From Mesorhizobium zhangyense (GTDB lineage Bacteria > Pseudomonadota > Alphaproteobacteria > Rhizobiales > Rhizobiaceae): a stretch of 64,000 bases of DNA. Shown in pieces: positions 16,849 through 25,882 of this stretch (position 1 is its first letter; every line of letters begins with the position of its first letter). Under the pieces are notes generated by a model. That model worked only from the letters and a program-made list of their open reading frames with translations, made no database searches and was not told the DNA's origin. The translations under genes and the position numbers were made by a program. The stretch is from contig NZ_JAAKZG010000007.1 of the NCBI RefSeq assembly GCF_011045115.1, positions 124,001 through 188,000 of the forward strand. The letters are read 5' to 3'.

Positions 16849-17589
16849 ATGACGAGCAGGGTCGCTTCACAGATCGTACCGATCGTCGTGCCGAAGGCGT
16901 CCGATATTCTCGCCAATCAATTGCGCCAGATGATTGTTCAGGGCGACCTGCGGCCTGGAGCACTGTTGCCGAGTGAACGGGATCTCGTCACCGAATCGGG
17001 CTTAAGCCGGTCGTCGGTTCGCGACGCTCTTCGGGTTCTGGAGTCCGAAGGTTTCGTCACGACCAAGGTCGGACGCAGCGGCGGATCGATAGTAACTCTC
17101 CCCGGCCGTGATATCGTTGCCCGCTCTGTCGAACTCTTCGTGCGGACGCACGGCATTCGCCTGGATTCACTCCTTGAATGCCGAGTTGCGGTGGAACCTA
17201 CTCTTGCCCGCCTGGCGGCGCGCAACAGGAGTGAAGCCGAACTCGAAGAGATTACCGATCTTCACAAGCAATTCGAAATGTCTGTCGGCGATGTCCAACT
17301 TTACAAGCGCATCAATCTCGAATGGCATCTCGCGATCGCTCGATCGAGCGGCAACGAGCCGCTGCTTGCGCTGATGGAAGCGATAACCATGCCTATCCGC
17401 GACGCAATGGATTACCAGCATGTCACGACTCCCGAGATGCGCTCTCATGCCGTGCGCGCCCACACTGTCATCCTTAAAGCGATCCGGGATCAGGACGAAG
17501 CTTCAGCCGCACGTCGCATGGAGCGCCATGTAACTGCATATCGCGATGTAGCCACCGGCAGCGTTGGCCGGGAACCAACCCGACGCTAA
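16849..17589 (+). CDS. GntR-family regulator with FCD ligand domain
   Basis: 246-residue transcription regulator of the FadR/FCD branch. The winged helix is at about residues 15-85, with GALLPSERDLVTESGLSRSSVRDALRVLE as the recognition region, and the FCD domain follows with metal- or ligand-binding His/Asp positions in NLEWHLAIA and HAVRAHTVILKAI. AAGGAG precedes the ATG by six bases. FCD regulators usually sense carboxylic acids and repress adjacent catabolic or transport genes. It follows the livGF remnant and may once have controlled that transporter. Confidence 0.9.
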   Translation: MTSRVASQIVPIVVPKASDILANQLRQMIVQGDLRPGALLPSERDLVTESGLSRSSVRDALRVLESEGFVTTKVGRSGGSIVTLPGRDIVARSVELFVRTHGIRLDSLLECRVAVEPTLARLAARNRSEAELEEITDLHKQFEMSVGDVQLYKRINLEWHLAIARSSGNEPLLALMEAITMPIRDAMDYQHVTTPEMRSHAVRAHTVILKAIRDQDEASAARRMERHVTAYRDVATGSVGREPTRR

Positions 17590-17833
17590 GACGCTCTCGT
17601 ACCGTTGCCGGACCGCTGCATGGGAGCCGGCCTTGGTCTTCCTATGCGCTCGCAGTCGTTCATGGCGGTTGCCAATCGTTCGTGGTTACTAACGATCGGC
17701 TGTGACCTCGCCCCAGCCTGATGAAATACGAATGTGCTCTTGAGCCACGGCGGTTCCATCCATTGGCGCTGTGAGAGCAGCGGCGCTCATTAATTTCAGC
17801 ATGCGGCCATCTCTCTTTATCCCTAACCCGTTC

Positions 17834-17868
17834 AGAGGGAGCCTGCACCTGCGGAGCAGGTTCCCTCT
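17834..17868 (-). terminator. Stem-loop after the Tat-exported hydrolase
   Basis: AGAGGGAGCCTGC (17834-17846) pairs with GCAGGTTCCCTCT (17856-17868): a 13-bp stem with a single G-U pair and a nine-base loop. It begins seven bases past the stop codon of the leftward hydrolase gene. No T-run follows in that direction, so it could act as an RNA 3'-end stabiliser or a Rho-assisted terminator. The rest of 17590-17833 holds nothing I recognise. Confidence 0.55.
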
Positions 17869-17874
17869 CGCCAC

Positions 17875-18969
17875 TTACGCAGCTAGATACTGATTGAAGA
17901 AGCTGGTCAGCTTGTCGAACGGGATCACGTCCACCTTGTCGTAAAGATCGGTGTGGTTGGCGCCCGGAATGATCATGAGTTCCTTCGGCTCCGCCGCGGC
18001 GGCGAAGGCCGTTTCGCTGAAGTAACGCGAATGGGCCTTCTCGCCATGAACGATGAGGACCGGGCGCGGCGAAATCTCGGCGATGTAAGTCAGGATCGGC
18101 ATGTTCATGAAGGACAGCGGAGTCGTCAGGCTCCACGAGGCGTTTGAGTTGACCGCTCGCCGGTGGAAACCGCGGGGCGTCTTATAATAGTCAGCGTATT
18201 CCACGACAAACTGCGGCTCGCCACCTTTCAGCTCCAGCGAGACCGGACCATAAGCGGGAGTGCCTTTCTCTGCGTCCTGCCAGCGCTGCCGGCTGAGTTG
18301 CTCCAGCGTCTGTGCGCGCTGTTCGGGCGTCACACTGTCGTTGTAGCCCTTCGACATGACGCGGGTCATGTCGTACATGGTGCTGGCGGCAACGGCCTTG
18401 ACGCGCTTGTCGGCAGCTACGGCGTTCAACGCCATGCCGCCCCAGCCGCAGATGCCGATGACGCCGATGCGCTCGCGGTCGACGGAAGCATGCAGGCCGA
18501 GATAGTCTACCCCCGCCATGAAATCCTCGGTGTTGATGTCTGGCGACGCGACGTTGCGGGGCTCACCGCCGCTTTCGCCGGTAAAGGATGGATCGAAAGC
18601 CAGCGTGACGAAGCCGCGCTCGGCCATGGTCTGCGCATAGAGGCCCGATGACTGTTCCTTGACTGCGCCGAACGGGCCACTGACGACAATGGCCGGCAGG
18701 CGGTTATCGGCACGGTTCTTCGGCAGATAAAGATCGCCTGACAGGGTGATGCCATAGCGGTTCTTGAAAGTGACCTTCTCGTGGTCGATCTTCTCGCTGC
18801 GCGGGAAGACCTTGTCCCATTCGTCTGTCATAATCTGAGCCTTTGCTTTGGGGGTGTTGAATAGTGAAGCTGCGCCGAATGCGGCGACGCCCGCGCCGGT
18901 CAGCTTCAGAAGCTCGCGCCGTTGAATGGCGCGTGCCGACGAGTTCGTGTCAGGGGTATCCATAGGCAT
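17875..18969 (-). CDS. Tat-exported alpha/beta hydrolase (dienelactone-hydrolase-like)
   Basis: 364-residue hydrolase with a twin-arginine signal: R17-R18 in QRRELLKLTGAGVAAFGAA, followed by AKAQ. The mature part is an alpha/beta hydrolase related to uncharacterised YcjY/dienelactone-hydrolase-like enzymes. The nucleophile elbow reads G-I-C-G-W-G with Cys174 where most hydrolases have Ser, as in dienelactone hydrolase. The late His is in GANHTDLYD, and the acidic residue may be the Glu in HGEKAH. The ATG at 18969 follows AAGGAG. It is co-directional with the upstream MFS gene (68 bp apart), so the pair is probably one operon. Confidence 0.85.
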   Translation of the reverse strand: MPMDTPDTNSSARAIQRRELLKLTGAGVAAFGAASLFNTPKAKAQIMTDEWDKVFPRSEKIDHEKVTFKNRYGITLSGDLYLPKNRADNRLPAIVVSGPFGAVKEQSSGLYAQTMAERGFVTLAFDPSFTGESGGEPRNVASPDINTEDFMAGVDYLGLHASVDRERIGVIGICGWGGMALNAVAADKRVKAVAASTMYDMTRVMSKGYNDSVTPEQRAQTLEQLSRQRWQDAEKGTPAYGPVSLELKGGEPQFVVEYADYYKTPRGFHRRAVNSNASWSLTTPLSFMNMPILTYIAEISPRPVLIVHGEKAHSRYFSETAFAAAAEPKELMIIPGANHTDLYDKVDVIPFDKLTSFFNQYLAA

Positions 18970-18993
18970 TTCCGATCTCCTTCTTTGAGTTGA

Positions 18994-19007
18994 TGTGTGT
19001 GTGTGTG
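18994..19007. repeat. (TG)7 dinucleotide tract
   Basis: Seven perfect TG units lie in the 68-bp gap between the MFS exporter stop and the start of the Tat-exported hydrolase, about 25 bases upstream of the hydrolase start codon. Slippage would change leader length but not a reading frame. Confidence 0.9.
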
Positions 19008-19037
19008 GTGCGTGCCGAATTGGTCCATCCTGCCGGG

Positions 19038-20225
19038 TTACTCAGGCTTGAGCAGACGCTGGCCACTGCCGATGAGCGCGATTGCAAGACCGGCCAGGAC
19101 CACGCTGCCAACGAAGGTCGCCACGATCGTCAGGCCGTCCAGAAGCAGGCCGCCAACGACAGCGCCTAGCAGGATCGAAGCCTGGATAGCCGCAACCATG
19201 AGGCTGCCGGCGGCCTCTGGCGCGTCGGCTGCGTTCTGTGACATCCAGGTCATCCAGATGACCGACATGGCGGTATTCATTGCGCCCCAGAGCGCGAGAA
19301 ACAGGGCCGCCGCGACTACCGAGCCGCCCAGCAGCAAAAGGCCTAACGTGCAGCCGCCCATCAGCAGCGCCGGCAGTTTCAACAGCGGCGCGACGCTGCC
19401 GCTCAGGAACCGACCGGATGCCCAGGTGCCGACGAAGCCGGCGCAGCCGAGTAGGAGCAGCAGGATCGAGAGCGTCGCCACGTCCACGCGCGTCACCTGC
19501 TCCAGAAACGGGCGCAGGTAGGTGAACATGGTGAACGCCGAGCCCCATGAGAGCATTGCCGCGATAAGACCGCGCAGGAAGTATGGGCGCTTGAGCAGAC
19601 CGAACATGGTGCGGAAGTCCTGGCGCCGGTGTGCGGGCAGCGAGGGCAGCGCCACCATGTGCCAGACAAGATTGCCGGCGACGATCGGCGTCAGCGCCCA
19701 GAACACCGCACGCCAACCGAACATAGCACCCAGATAGCTGCCGATCGGCGCGGCGAAAGCCGCCGCGATGGCCTGTCCGCCATACATCAGGGCGAGCGCA
19801 CGCGGCACATCGCGTTCAGGAACAAGCCGCATGATGACGGCGGTAGCCAATGCCCAGGAACCGCCGATGCAGATGCCGAGCAGCGCGCGGCCAATCATGA
19901 GCACCGCGAAATTCGGCGCCGCCGCTACCAAAACCAGTGACAGCGACATCAGGGATGTCATCGCGACCAGAACCGATTTTCGGTTGAGCGTCCCGGCGGC
20001 GGTGGTGATGATCATGCTGGCGGCCACCGCGAAGAGACCGCTGATCGAAATCGCCTGTCCGGTCTGCCCGGTGGTCGCGTGTAGCCCTTCCGCCATCGGC
20101 GTAAGCAGGCTGACTGGCATGAACTCCGAAGCGATCAGCATCGCTACGCAGAGTGCCATCGAGAGAACCGCGCCCCAGGCGGCGTTCGGTTTGCTACCCG
20201 TATCTATTGTGGCGGCAATCGCCAT
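19038..20225 (-). CDS. MFS efflux transporter, NepI/DHA1-like
   Basis: 395-residue inner-membrane protein with about 12 hydrophobic segments and the DHA1 drug/metabolite exporter layout. The N-terminal EFMPVSLLTPMAEGL and the GRALLGICIGGSWALATAVIMRLVP region closely resemble the E. coli purine-ribonucleoside exporter NepI (motif residues quoted in part). It would expel a small molecule using the proton gradient. It is transcribed away from the LysR gene at 20360 with 134 bp between them, the usual arrangement of a LysR-controlled exporter, and is followed by the Tat-exported hydrolase. Confidence 0.88.
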   Translation of the reverse strand: MAIAATIDTGSKPNAAWGAVLSMALCVAMLIASEFMPVSLLTPMAEGLHATTGQTGQAISISGLFAVAASMIITTAAGTLNRKSVLVAMTSLMSLSLVLVAAAPNFAVLMIGRALLGICIGGSWALATAVIMRLVPERDVPRALALMYGGQAIAAAFAAPIGSYLGAMFGWRAVFWALTPIVAGNLVWHMVALPSLPAHRRQDFRTMFGLLKRPYFLRGLIAAMLSWGSAFTMFTYLRPFLEQVTRVDVATLSILLLLLGCAGFVGTWASGRFLSGSVAPLLKLPALLMGGCTLGLLLLGGSVVAAALFLALWGAMNTAMSVIWMTWMSQNAADAPEAAGSLMVAAIQASILLGAVVGGLLLDGLTIVATFVGSVVLAGLAIALIGSGQRLLKPE

Positions 20226-20359
20226 GTTCGTGTGCTCCTGCTGAATTGTTGCAGTGCAAACCTAGTGGCTTTGCCATAAAACGATTACCCATCGAAATTG
20301 GCATGAACTAATCGACTGCATCGAATAATGTGTTGCAGGATGGCAAACGAAGGAGCGTC

Positions 20360-21253
20360 ATGGCCAAAACCGACCTCAATCAACTGACGTGGTTTCAGGC
20401 CGTCGCCGAGGAGCGCAGCTTTACTAAGGCGGCGGCAAAGCTCGGCGTGGCGCAATCGACGCTCAGCCACGCGATCAAGCAGCTCGAAGCACGAATGGGC
20501 ATACGCCTCCTGACCCGCACCACGCGCAATGTCGCGACGACGGCCGCAGGCGAACGGCTGTTACAGACGATCGCTCCGCGCATCGGCGAAATCGAGGACG
20601 AGATTGCCGCCTTGATGGCCTTTCGCGAGAAGCCGTCGGGCTCGATCAGGCTGACCTTGTCCGACCACGCATTGGAAAGCGTCGTATGGCCAAAGCTCAA
20701 ACCGGTGCTGAACACCTATCCCGACATCAGCGTCGAACTGATCCTGGACAGCACGTTCCGCAACATTGTCGAGGAGGGCTTCGACGCGGGCGTCCGGCTG
20801 GGGGAGAGCGTCGAGAAGGACATGATCGCGGTCCGAATTGGCCCGGACTGGCGTTTGGTGGCTGTGGCTTCTCCCGGATATTTCGCTGCGCATGGTGTGC
20901 CTGAGCACCCACAGAATCTGGTCCGGCACGTCTGCATCAACATGCGTCATGAGACCGCCGGGGGCCTATATGCCTGGGAGTTCGAGAAGGATGGCCAGGC
21001 ACTGCGCGTCAGGGTGAACGGACAACTGACCTTCAACAATTCCTACGCGATGATCGATGCCGCTGTAAGCGGCTACGGCATCGCCTATGTCCCCGAAAAC
21101 ATTGTGGCGCAGCACATCGCTTCGAGCTTGCTGGTGCAGGTTCTCGATGATTGGTCTCCCTTCTTCGACGGCTATTTCCTCTACTATCCGAGCCGCCGTC
21201 AGAATCTTCCGGCGTTCAAGGTCATCGTCGATGCGCTCCGATTTCGAGGATAA
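20360..21253 (+). CDS. LysR-family regulator
   Basis: 297-residue LysR-type regulator. The winged helix is at residues 5-65 (SFTKAAAKLGVAQSTLSHAI is the recognition region), and the effector domain runs from about 90 with the typical DAGVRLGESVEKDM strand. The ATG at 20360 has AAGGAG a few bases upstream; an earlier in-frame codon adds an unrelated extension. It is divergent from the MFS-hydrolase pair and presumably controls it from the shared 134-bp gap, where I could not define a clear T-N11-A site. Confidence 0.9.
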   Translation: MAKTDLNQLTWFQAVAEERSFTKAAAKLGVAQSTLSHAIKQLEARMGIRLLTRTTRNVATTAAGERLLQTIAPRIGEIEDEIAALMAFREKPSGSIRLTLSDHALESVVWPKLKPVLNTYPDISVELILDSTFRNIVEEGFDAGVRLGESVEKDMIAVRIGPDWRLVAVASPGYFAAHGVPEHPQNLVRHVCINMRHETAGGLYAWEFEKDGQALRVRVNGQLTFNNSYAMIDAAVSGYGIAYVPENIVAQHIASSLLVQVLDDWSPFFDGYFLYYPSRRQNLPAFKVIVDALRFRG

Positions 21254-21501
21254 TCGGGTTCGTAACACTTCCACAATTAAACCCAGTAGACGCCGAGGCG
21301 ATCTCCTCGAAAATCCCTCACAGCTTCGGCCCGTTTGCGACAGCTGCCAAGCGCGCTGGCGGCCTGCGCGGCGGGTGTTGCGGACTAGCAGCTCAGCGAT
21401 GAGTGAAGCGTCCGCTGCCGTCAGGAGTAGGCGTTCAGGCGCTGTCACAGGAATGACTTAAGGGCTCGACTCCAGGTCGGAGCGCCTACAGCCGGTGAAG
21501 G

Positions 21502-21553
21502 GCAGCTATCCCACTGGCACTCCCTAGAACCTGATGGTCGGCTTCGGCCCCGA
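21502..21553 (+). repeat. Diverged direct repeat, copy A
   Basis: Begins GCAGCTATCC, has GGCAC about 13-18 bases in and ends CGGCCCCGA. The same blocks in the same order and nearly the same spacing recur at 22081-22131. The two copies flank the small gene at 21712. Probably an old intergenic repeat family. Confidence 0.5.
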
Positions 21554-21711
21554 TGCAGATGGACATCGAGGTCTGGTTTGCCTCTTGCCACGGACGCAGT
21601 GCAACATAGGAGCGGTGGGTCCGCAGTTTCGCTTTCGCCAGAACCGACGGTGCTGTTACGCTGGCACAGGCAGTAACGGATTCACGGTAAAAGCGTTCGA
21701 ACACTGTGGCC

Positions 21712-21945
21712 CTACTGGGCTGAGAACTTCACGCTCACGCCGCGCTGCCGAAAATAAGCCTGCATCAGCTTGCGTCCCGAACGGTTGTTTTGTGCCAGCT
21801 TGGTCGGGTCGAAAACTGCTTCTTTGGCACCCTCCCTGGACAAGGCTAGCTTGAGGGTAGCGATATGTTCATCGATGTCAGCATTGTCCGATCGGAGCGA
21901 TGCATAAATGATATCGGTCGCCTCGGCAACGGTCGGCTCGCTCAC
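21712..21945 (-). CDS. Small hypothetical protein, GTG start
   Basis: 77-residue hydrophilic protein beginning MSEPTVAEATDIIYASLR and ending VSVKFSAQ; predicted mostly helical with a basic segment (NNRSGRKLMQAYFRQRG) at about 53-69. The start is GTG at 21945 with AAGGAG eight bases upstream, a strong ribosome site that supports a real gene. I do not recognise the family. It stands alone in a gene-poor stretch and is flanked by the diverged repeats. Confidence 0.65.
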   Translation of the reverse strand: MSEPTVAEATDIIYASLRSDNADIDEHIATLKLALSREGAKEAVFDPTKLAQNNRSGRKLMQAYFRQRGVSVKFSAQ

Positions 21946-22080
21946 GGTTTGTACTCCTTCGCTAGTAAAACCGACCGGCTACCACAAATTGGCGAACTGG
22001 CCTACTGCAATACTGCGGATGTCCATCACCACCTACGCACCGCGAGGCCTCGAAAGTAGTCTCCCTGCTTTCGTTCCCAT

Positions 22081-22131
22081 GCAGCTATCCACCCCTGGCA
22101 CCTGAAGCAGCCTGTTCGGGATCGGCCCCGA
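22081..22131 (+). repeat. Diverged direct repeat, copy B
   Basis: Second copy of the sequence at 21502-21553: GCAGCTATCC at 22081-22090, GGCAC shortly after and CGGCCCCGA at 22123-22131. The interior has diverged. Confidence 0.5.
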
Positions 22132-22260
22132 AGCCGACTTACGTATTGAATTGGAAATCGAAGGCGCTGCATCTGCAAGATGCAGAGTGGAACTGAGATG
22201 CCAGGAAGCTGAAGATCGTCAGTGCGATTTCACTCAGTATTTAGTCTAGCCATCGGCAAT

Positions 22261-23073
22261 CTACTGAAGAGCCTTCATTAGCCGGGTTGCAGCTTCGCGG
22301 CAGAGCCGCGCGACGGTTGCGGGGCCAAGTTCGGCTGTCATGCGTTCCATCGGAACCTCGAGCCCGATCGGCAGGTCGGCAGGCATAGCAGACAGGAAAC
22401 CTGCCAGATCCAGTCCGCCATCGCCCGGCGCCAGACGTTCGGCACGGGCGGCAAGAAGCAGCCCCTCGAGTGAGCCGGGATGGTCCGCGGATGCGTCGCA
22501 GAGATGAAGATAGTTGTATCGGTTTGCCGGGCTCGCACGCAGTTCAGCAAGCGTGGTCGAAGATCGTGCCAGGTGCAGGGCGTCGACCAGAATGCCTGCG
22601 TTGGCAGCATCTGAGGCGGCAACCACGCGTTCGGCATCTGCAAGACAAGAGACCACCGTCCAAGGATAGAACTCCAGATTGACGGTCAGTCCCAGCGGAT
22701 GTGCCAGGTCGGCCAGGGCTGCGACGTTGTGAACGAGCCGTGACTCGTCGGGATCATATGCAGCCAGGAGAACTTGTGAAGCGCCAAGTTCGGCTGCCGT
22801 TTCCAGGACGGGCAGGAATTTTGCCGGTTCTGTCGTTGGCTCCAGCCGCAGGAACTCCACATCGAGAATGCGGATGCCCGTATCGGCAAGGGCAGCGCGG
22901 GTTTCGCGCAGGCCCATCGGGTCGTCCATCAGTGGATAGGAGGGTGTTTCAGGCGTGACCGCCACCAATCGCAAACCGACGGCCTGATAACCGGTCTCGG
23001 CTGCAACGCGGATTAGCTCCGGCGGTGTCAGCGACAAGGCCGTCAGATGGGCGAGGGACAAGAGACGGGTCAT
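22261..23073 (-). CDS. Sugar-phosphate isomerase/epimerase-like TIM-barrel protein
   Basis: 270-residue AP-endonuclease-2-fold protein of the IolE/xylose-isomerase-like group. Probable metal ligands are the Glu in NLEFYPW (about 144), the Asp/His in VDALHLARS, the Asp of LHLCDAS and the late Glu in IGLEVPME. Such enzymes isomerise, epimerise or dehydrate sugars and cyclitols. The start overlaps the flavoprotein stop (ATGA). It is clearly related to the protein at 31677 in the divergent half of this cluster (both begin with S-x-AHLTAL). Confidence 0.82.
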   Translation of the reverse strand: MTRLLSLAHLTALSLTPPELIRVAAETGYQAVGLRLVAVTPETPSYPLMDDPMGLRETRAALADTGIRILDVEFLRLEPTTEPAKFLPVLETAAELGASQVLLAAYDPDESRLVHNVAALADLAHPLGLTVNLEFYPWTVVSCLADAERVVAASDAANAGILVDALHLARSSTTLAELRASPANRYNYLHLCDASADHPGSLEGLLLAARAERLAPGDGGLDLAGFLSAMPADLPIGLEVPMERMTAELGPATVARLCREAATRLMKALQ

Positions 23074-24818
23074 TGCGGGCTGCCTTCGGAATATGCGTCG
23101 CGCGTCAAGAAACGTCCGGCGACAAAACCGAAGGTCATTGCCGGACCAAGATTGATGCCACCTGCAGGATATGTGCCGCCCATGATGCTTGCCATGTCGC
23201 TGCCGACGGCATGAAGGCCGGGGATGATATCGCCGGCAGCGTCCAGAACGCGGGTCGCGGCATCCGTGCGCAGACCGGCAAAGGTGCCCATGCTGCCGGG
23301 CAGGATGCGCACGGCGTAGTAGGGCGGCTTGCAGATGGGTGCGACGCAAGGGTTAGGCCCGACCTGCGCGTCGCCGCCGGCGCGGTTGAAAGCGGAAGTG
23401 CCACGGCCAAAGGCATTGTCCTCGCCGCTCTGCGCGCCGAGATTATAGGCCGCCACCGTTTCCTCCAGCCCGGCCGGATCGATCCCGCAAAGACGGGCAA
23501 GCGCGCCGAGCGACTTCGCGCGCTTCAGATAGCCGGCCTTGATATGCCAGCCGATCGGCACGGGTGCCGGACGCACATGGCCAAGGCCGTAGCGGCGCAG
23601 GAAATGATGATCGCAGATCAGCCATGCCTGCGGCTGCTCGGCCTCGGGCGTTGCCTGCAGCAATGCGGCCAGCACATCGTGATAACCGTCCGCCTCGTTG
23701 ACGAAACGGCGTCCGTCGGCACGCACGGCAATGACGCCGGGCTTGGCGCGGTCGATGAAATGCGGGAAGGGATGAAGGGTGCCGTCGCGTCGCGGTACCA
23801 GCGACACTGGCACCCACGCGCCCGGAGACACCAGATCCCGGCGCAGTTCCGCGCCTTCGGTCCGCGCTATCCGTATGCCGTCGCCGGCATTGCCATGCGG
23901 CGCGACCGACCAGTGTTCGTGCCCGGTGGGAACGTGCGGGAACAGCGACCGCCGCAATTCCGGATCGTGCGGGAAGCCGCCTGAAGCGAGCACCACGCCG
24001 CTTTTGGCATAAATCGTTTCCCGGGTACCGTCCTTGCGCAGCACATGGACGCCGGTGACGCGGCCGCTTTCGCGGATCAGCCCGGTGACGCGGCTTTCGC
24101 TGCGCAAATCCACGCCGGCATCGAGAGCCGACCTGACAAGCCGCGCGGCCAGTGCATTCCCGTTGACGAGGTGCATGCCCCGTCCATGAATCGCGAGATC
24201 CAGTAGATGCCTTCCGAAACGCCGAATGACATGGATCGCGGAGCGCAGGGACCGTGTCATCGACATGAAGCGCGCAAGATCGACGCCCGAAGCGATCCCC
24301 ATCCCGAAGAATGCCGTTTCGGGAAGCGGTTTGCGCAGCAGGTTAATGGCGCACCCCAACTTCCTGCCGTCATAAGGGGCTGCACAGACCGAACGGCCTC
24401 CGGTTCCTGCCCCCGGCATATCACCATGCATGTCGGGTATCCGGTTGCCATCGACGAATTGAAGCGCGGTCCTGTCCTGAAAGAAGGAGACCATCTGCGG
24501 ACCGGCTTCCAGAAAAGCCTCGATCAGGCGTTCATCATAAGCGGAGCCAAAATTGGCGCGAAGATAGGACCGGATCGTCTCGGCATCCTCATCGATGCCT
24601 GCCTGACGCGCCAGTAGATTGCGGGGAATCCACATCCAGCCGCCAGACCATGCCGTGGTACCGCCGAAGACGGCCTCCTTTTCCAGAACGATCACCTTGC
24701 CGCCGCGATGCGCGGCGGTGACGGCGGTGGAGAGCCCGCCTGCGCCCGACCCGACGACGAGAATGTCGCAGTTCTCGGTCTCGTTTCCGCGTGGTGCGGG
24801 GGAACCGCCGGTGGTCAC
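23070..24818 (-). CDS. FAD-dependent oxidoreductase (fumarate reductase/ketosteroid dehydrogenase type)
   Basis: 582-residue flavoprotein with the dinucleotide motif VVGSGAGGLSTA near the N-terminus, EKEAVFGGTTAWSGG for FAD pyrophosphate, and the C-terminal GGTYPAGGINLGPAMTFG typical of the fumarate-reductase/3-ketosteroid-delta1-dehydrogenase superfamily. It would dehydrogenate or reduce a C-C bond next to a carbonyl. The GTG start at 24818 is chosen because it overlaps the stop of the Gfo/Idh gene (GTGA) and has AGAGGA upstream; an ATG at 24869 would overlap that gene by 55 bp. Confidence 0.85.
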   Translation of the reverse strand: MTTGGSPAPRGNETENCDILVVGSGAGGLSTAVTAAHRGGKVIVLEKEAVFGGTTAWSGGWMWIPRNLLARQAGIDEDAETIRSYLRANFGSAYDERLIEAFLEAGPQMVSFFQDRTALQFVDGNRIPDMHGDMPGAGTGGRSVCAAPYDGRKLGCAINLLRKPLPETAFFGMGIASGVDLARFMSMTRSLRSAIHVIRRFGRHLLDLAIHGRGMHLVNGNALAARLVRSALDAGVDLRSESRVTGLIRESGRVTGVHVLRKDGTRETIYAKSGVVLASGGFPHDPELRRSLFPHVPTGHEHWSVAPHGNAGDGIRIARTEGAELRRDLVSPGAWVPVSLVPRRDGTLHPFPHFIDRAKPGVIAVRADGRRFVNEADGYHDVLAALLQATPEAEQPQAWLICDHHFLRRYGLGHVRPAPVPIGWHIKAGYLKRAKSLGALARLCGIDPAGLEETVAAYNLGAQSGEDNAFGRGTSAFNRAGGDAQVGPNPCVAPICKPPYYAVRILPGSMGTFAGLRTDAATRVLDAAGDIIPGLHAVGSDMASIMGGTYPAGGINLGPAMTFGFVAGRFLTRDAYSEGSPQ

Positions 24819-25861
24819 GCCAGCCCGTCCTCTCCCGCAATTCCGGCCGACTGGAGAATTTCGGCGCACTTCACGATACGGCCCTCACGAAGGGACCTGT
24901 CGGCCGCTGCCGCAATGATCTGCGCCTGCAGACCGTCTTTCACACCGGGCACGGCTTCCCGGCCAAGCGCGCTGCGCGCGAAGTCGATGAAAGCGTTGAT
25001 CGAGGCGCTGTAGCTTGGCGCCATCCGCACCATCGGATCCTTGGGCAGCCCCTCGGTGAGGATCTTGTCGTCGATGATGCGCATGACCGACCCTTCGGTG
25101 ATGCGCGACGATTCGATCAAGCCGCCGGTTCCGAGCACCTCAATGCGGTCGTCATAGCCATAGACCGCGCGGCGCGTGTTCTCGATCTGGCAGAGCGCGC
25201 CGCTCTTCATCCGCAGCGTAACCATGCCGGTGTCGATGTCGTTCGCCTCGGCAAAGACCGGGTCAGCAATGACCGAGCCGAAAGCCACCACATCGACGGG
25301 TTCCTCGCCGGTGAGCCAGCGGACCATGTCGAAGAAGTGGATCATCTTGTCGAAGAAGAGGCCGCCTGAAACCTTGAGATAGTCGAGGCTGGGTATCGTG
25401 TTGGGGCCGCGCGAGGTGATCTGCACTGTCTGGACCTTGCCCAACCGTCCGGCAGCCAAATCCGCCTGAACGGCGGCGTGGTTGCGGTCGAAGCGGCGGT
25501 TGAAGCCGACCATGACGGCGTCGGCCGCGGCCCCGAGCGCAACATAGGTCGAATAGGCCTCTGCAAGCGTCGAAGCCAGCGGCTTCTCGCAATAGACGCG
25601 CTTGCCGGCTTTCGCCGCCGCCAGCATCAAGGGGCAGTGCGTATCGGTCGATGATGCGATGATCACCGCATCGATGGCGGGGTCGGCGATGATCTCTTCG
25701 GCTGACGCAGCGACGCGCGCGCCGTGCTCGCCGGCAATCGCAGCAGCATTCGGCGCATGCGGATCGGCCACGGCCACGATCCGTGCGAAGTTATTGCCAC
25801 GCAGATGACGTGCATGGACCGAGGCAATGCGCCCCGCTCCGATCAGTCCAACGGAAATCAT
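24815..25861 (-). CDS. Gfo/Idh/MocA oxidoreductase (inositol 2-dehydrogenase-like)
   Basis: 348-residue NAD(P)-dependent dehydrogenase. The Rossmann motif LIGAGRIASVHA lies at residues 6-17, the catalytic CEKPLA at 91-96, and the C-terminal domain has the conserved acidic/His segment in KMIHFFDMVRWLTG. Family members oxidise inositols, sugars and amino-sugar derivatives. It is close in style to myo-inositol 2-dehydrogenase. It sits between the sulfurtransferase and the flavoprotein in one operon with an ABC importer. Confidence 0.88.
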   Translation of the reverse strand: MISVGLIGAGRIASVHARHLRGNNFARIVAVADPHAPNAAAIAGEHGARVAASAEEIIADPAIDAVIIASSTDTHCPLMLAAAKAGKRVYCEKPLASTLAEAYSTYVALGAAADAVMVGFNRRFDRNHAAVQADLAAGRLGKVQTVQITSRGPNTIPSLDYLKVSGGLFFDKMIHFFDMVRWLTGEEPVDVVAFGSVIADPVFAEANDIDTGMVTLRMKSGALCQIENTRRAVYGYDDRIEVLGTGGLIESSRITEGSVMRIIDDKILTEGLPKDPMVRMAPSYSASINAFIDFARSALGREAVPGVKDGLQAQIIAAAADRSLREGRIVKCAEILQSAGIAGEDGLA

Positions 25862-25882
25862 TCCAAAACTCCGGTTCCAGTA

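Larger units (their letters stand above)
21254..22260. other. Gene-poor seam with one small gene and a repeat pair
   Basis: About 1 kb between the LysR gene and the leftward region-3 operon. Apart from the small gene at 21712-21945 and the diverged repeats at 21502 and 22081, I see no coding potential, transposase remnant, tRNA or att-like site. Open frames here lack ribosome sites and family resemblance. Confidence 0.5.

Noticed and set aside
23070-24869. Upstream ATG (24869) as the flavoprotein start
   Set aside because: It would overlap the Gfo/Idh gene by 55 bp and add an unrelated basic stretch; the GTG at 24818 gives the 4-bp overlap used elsewhere in this operon.
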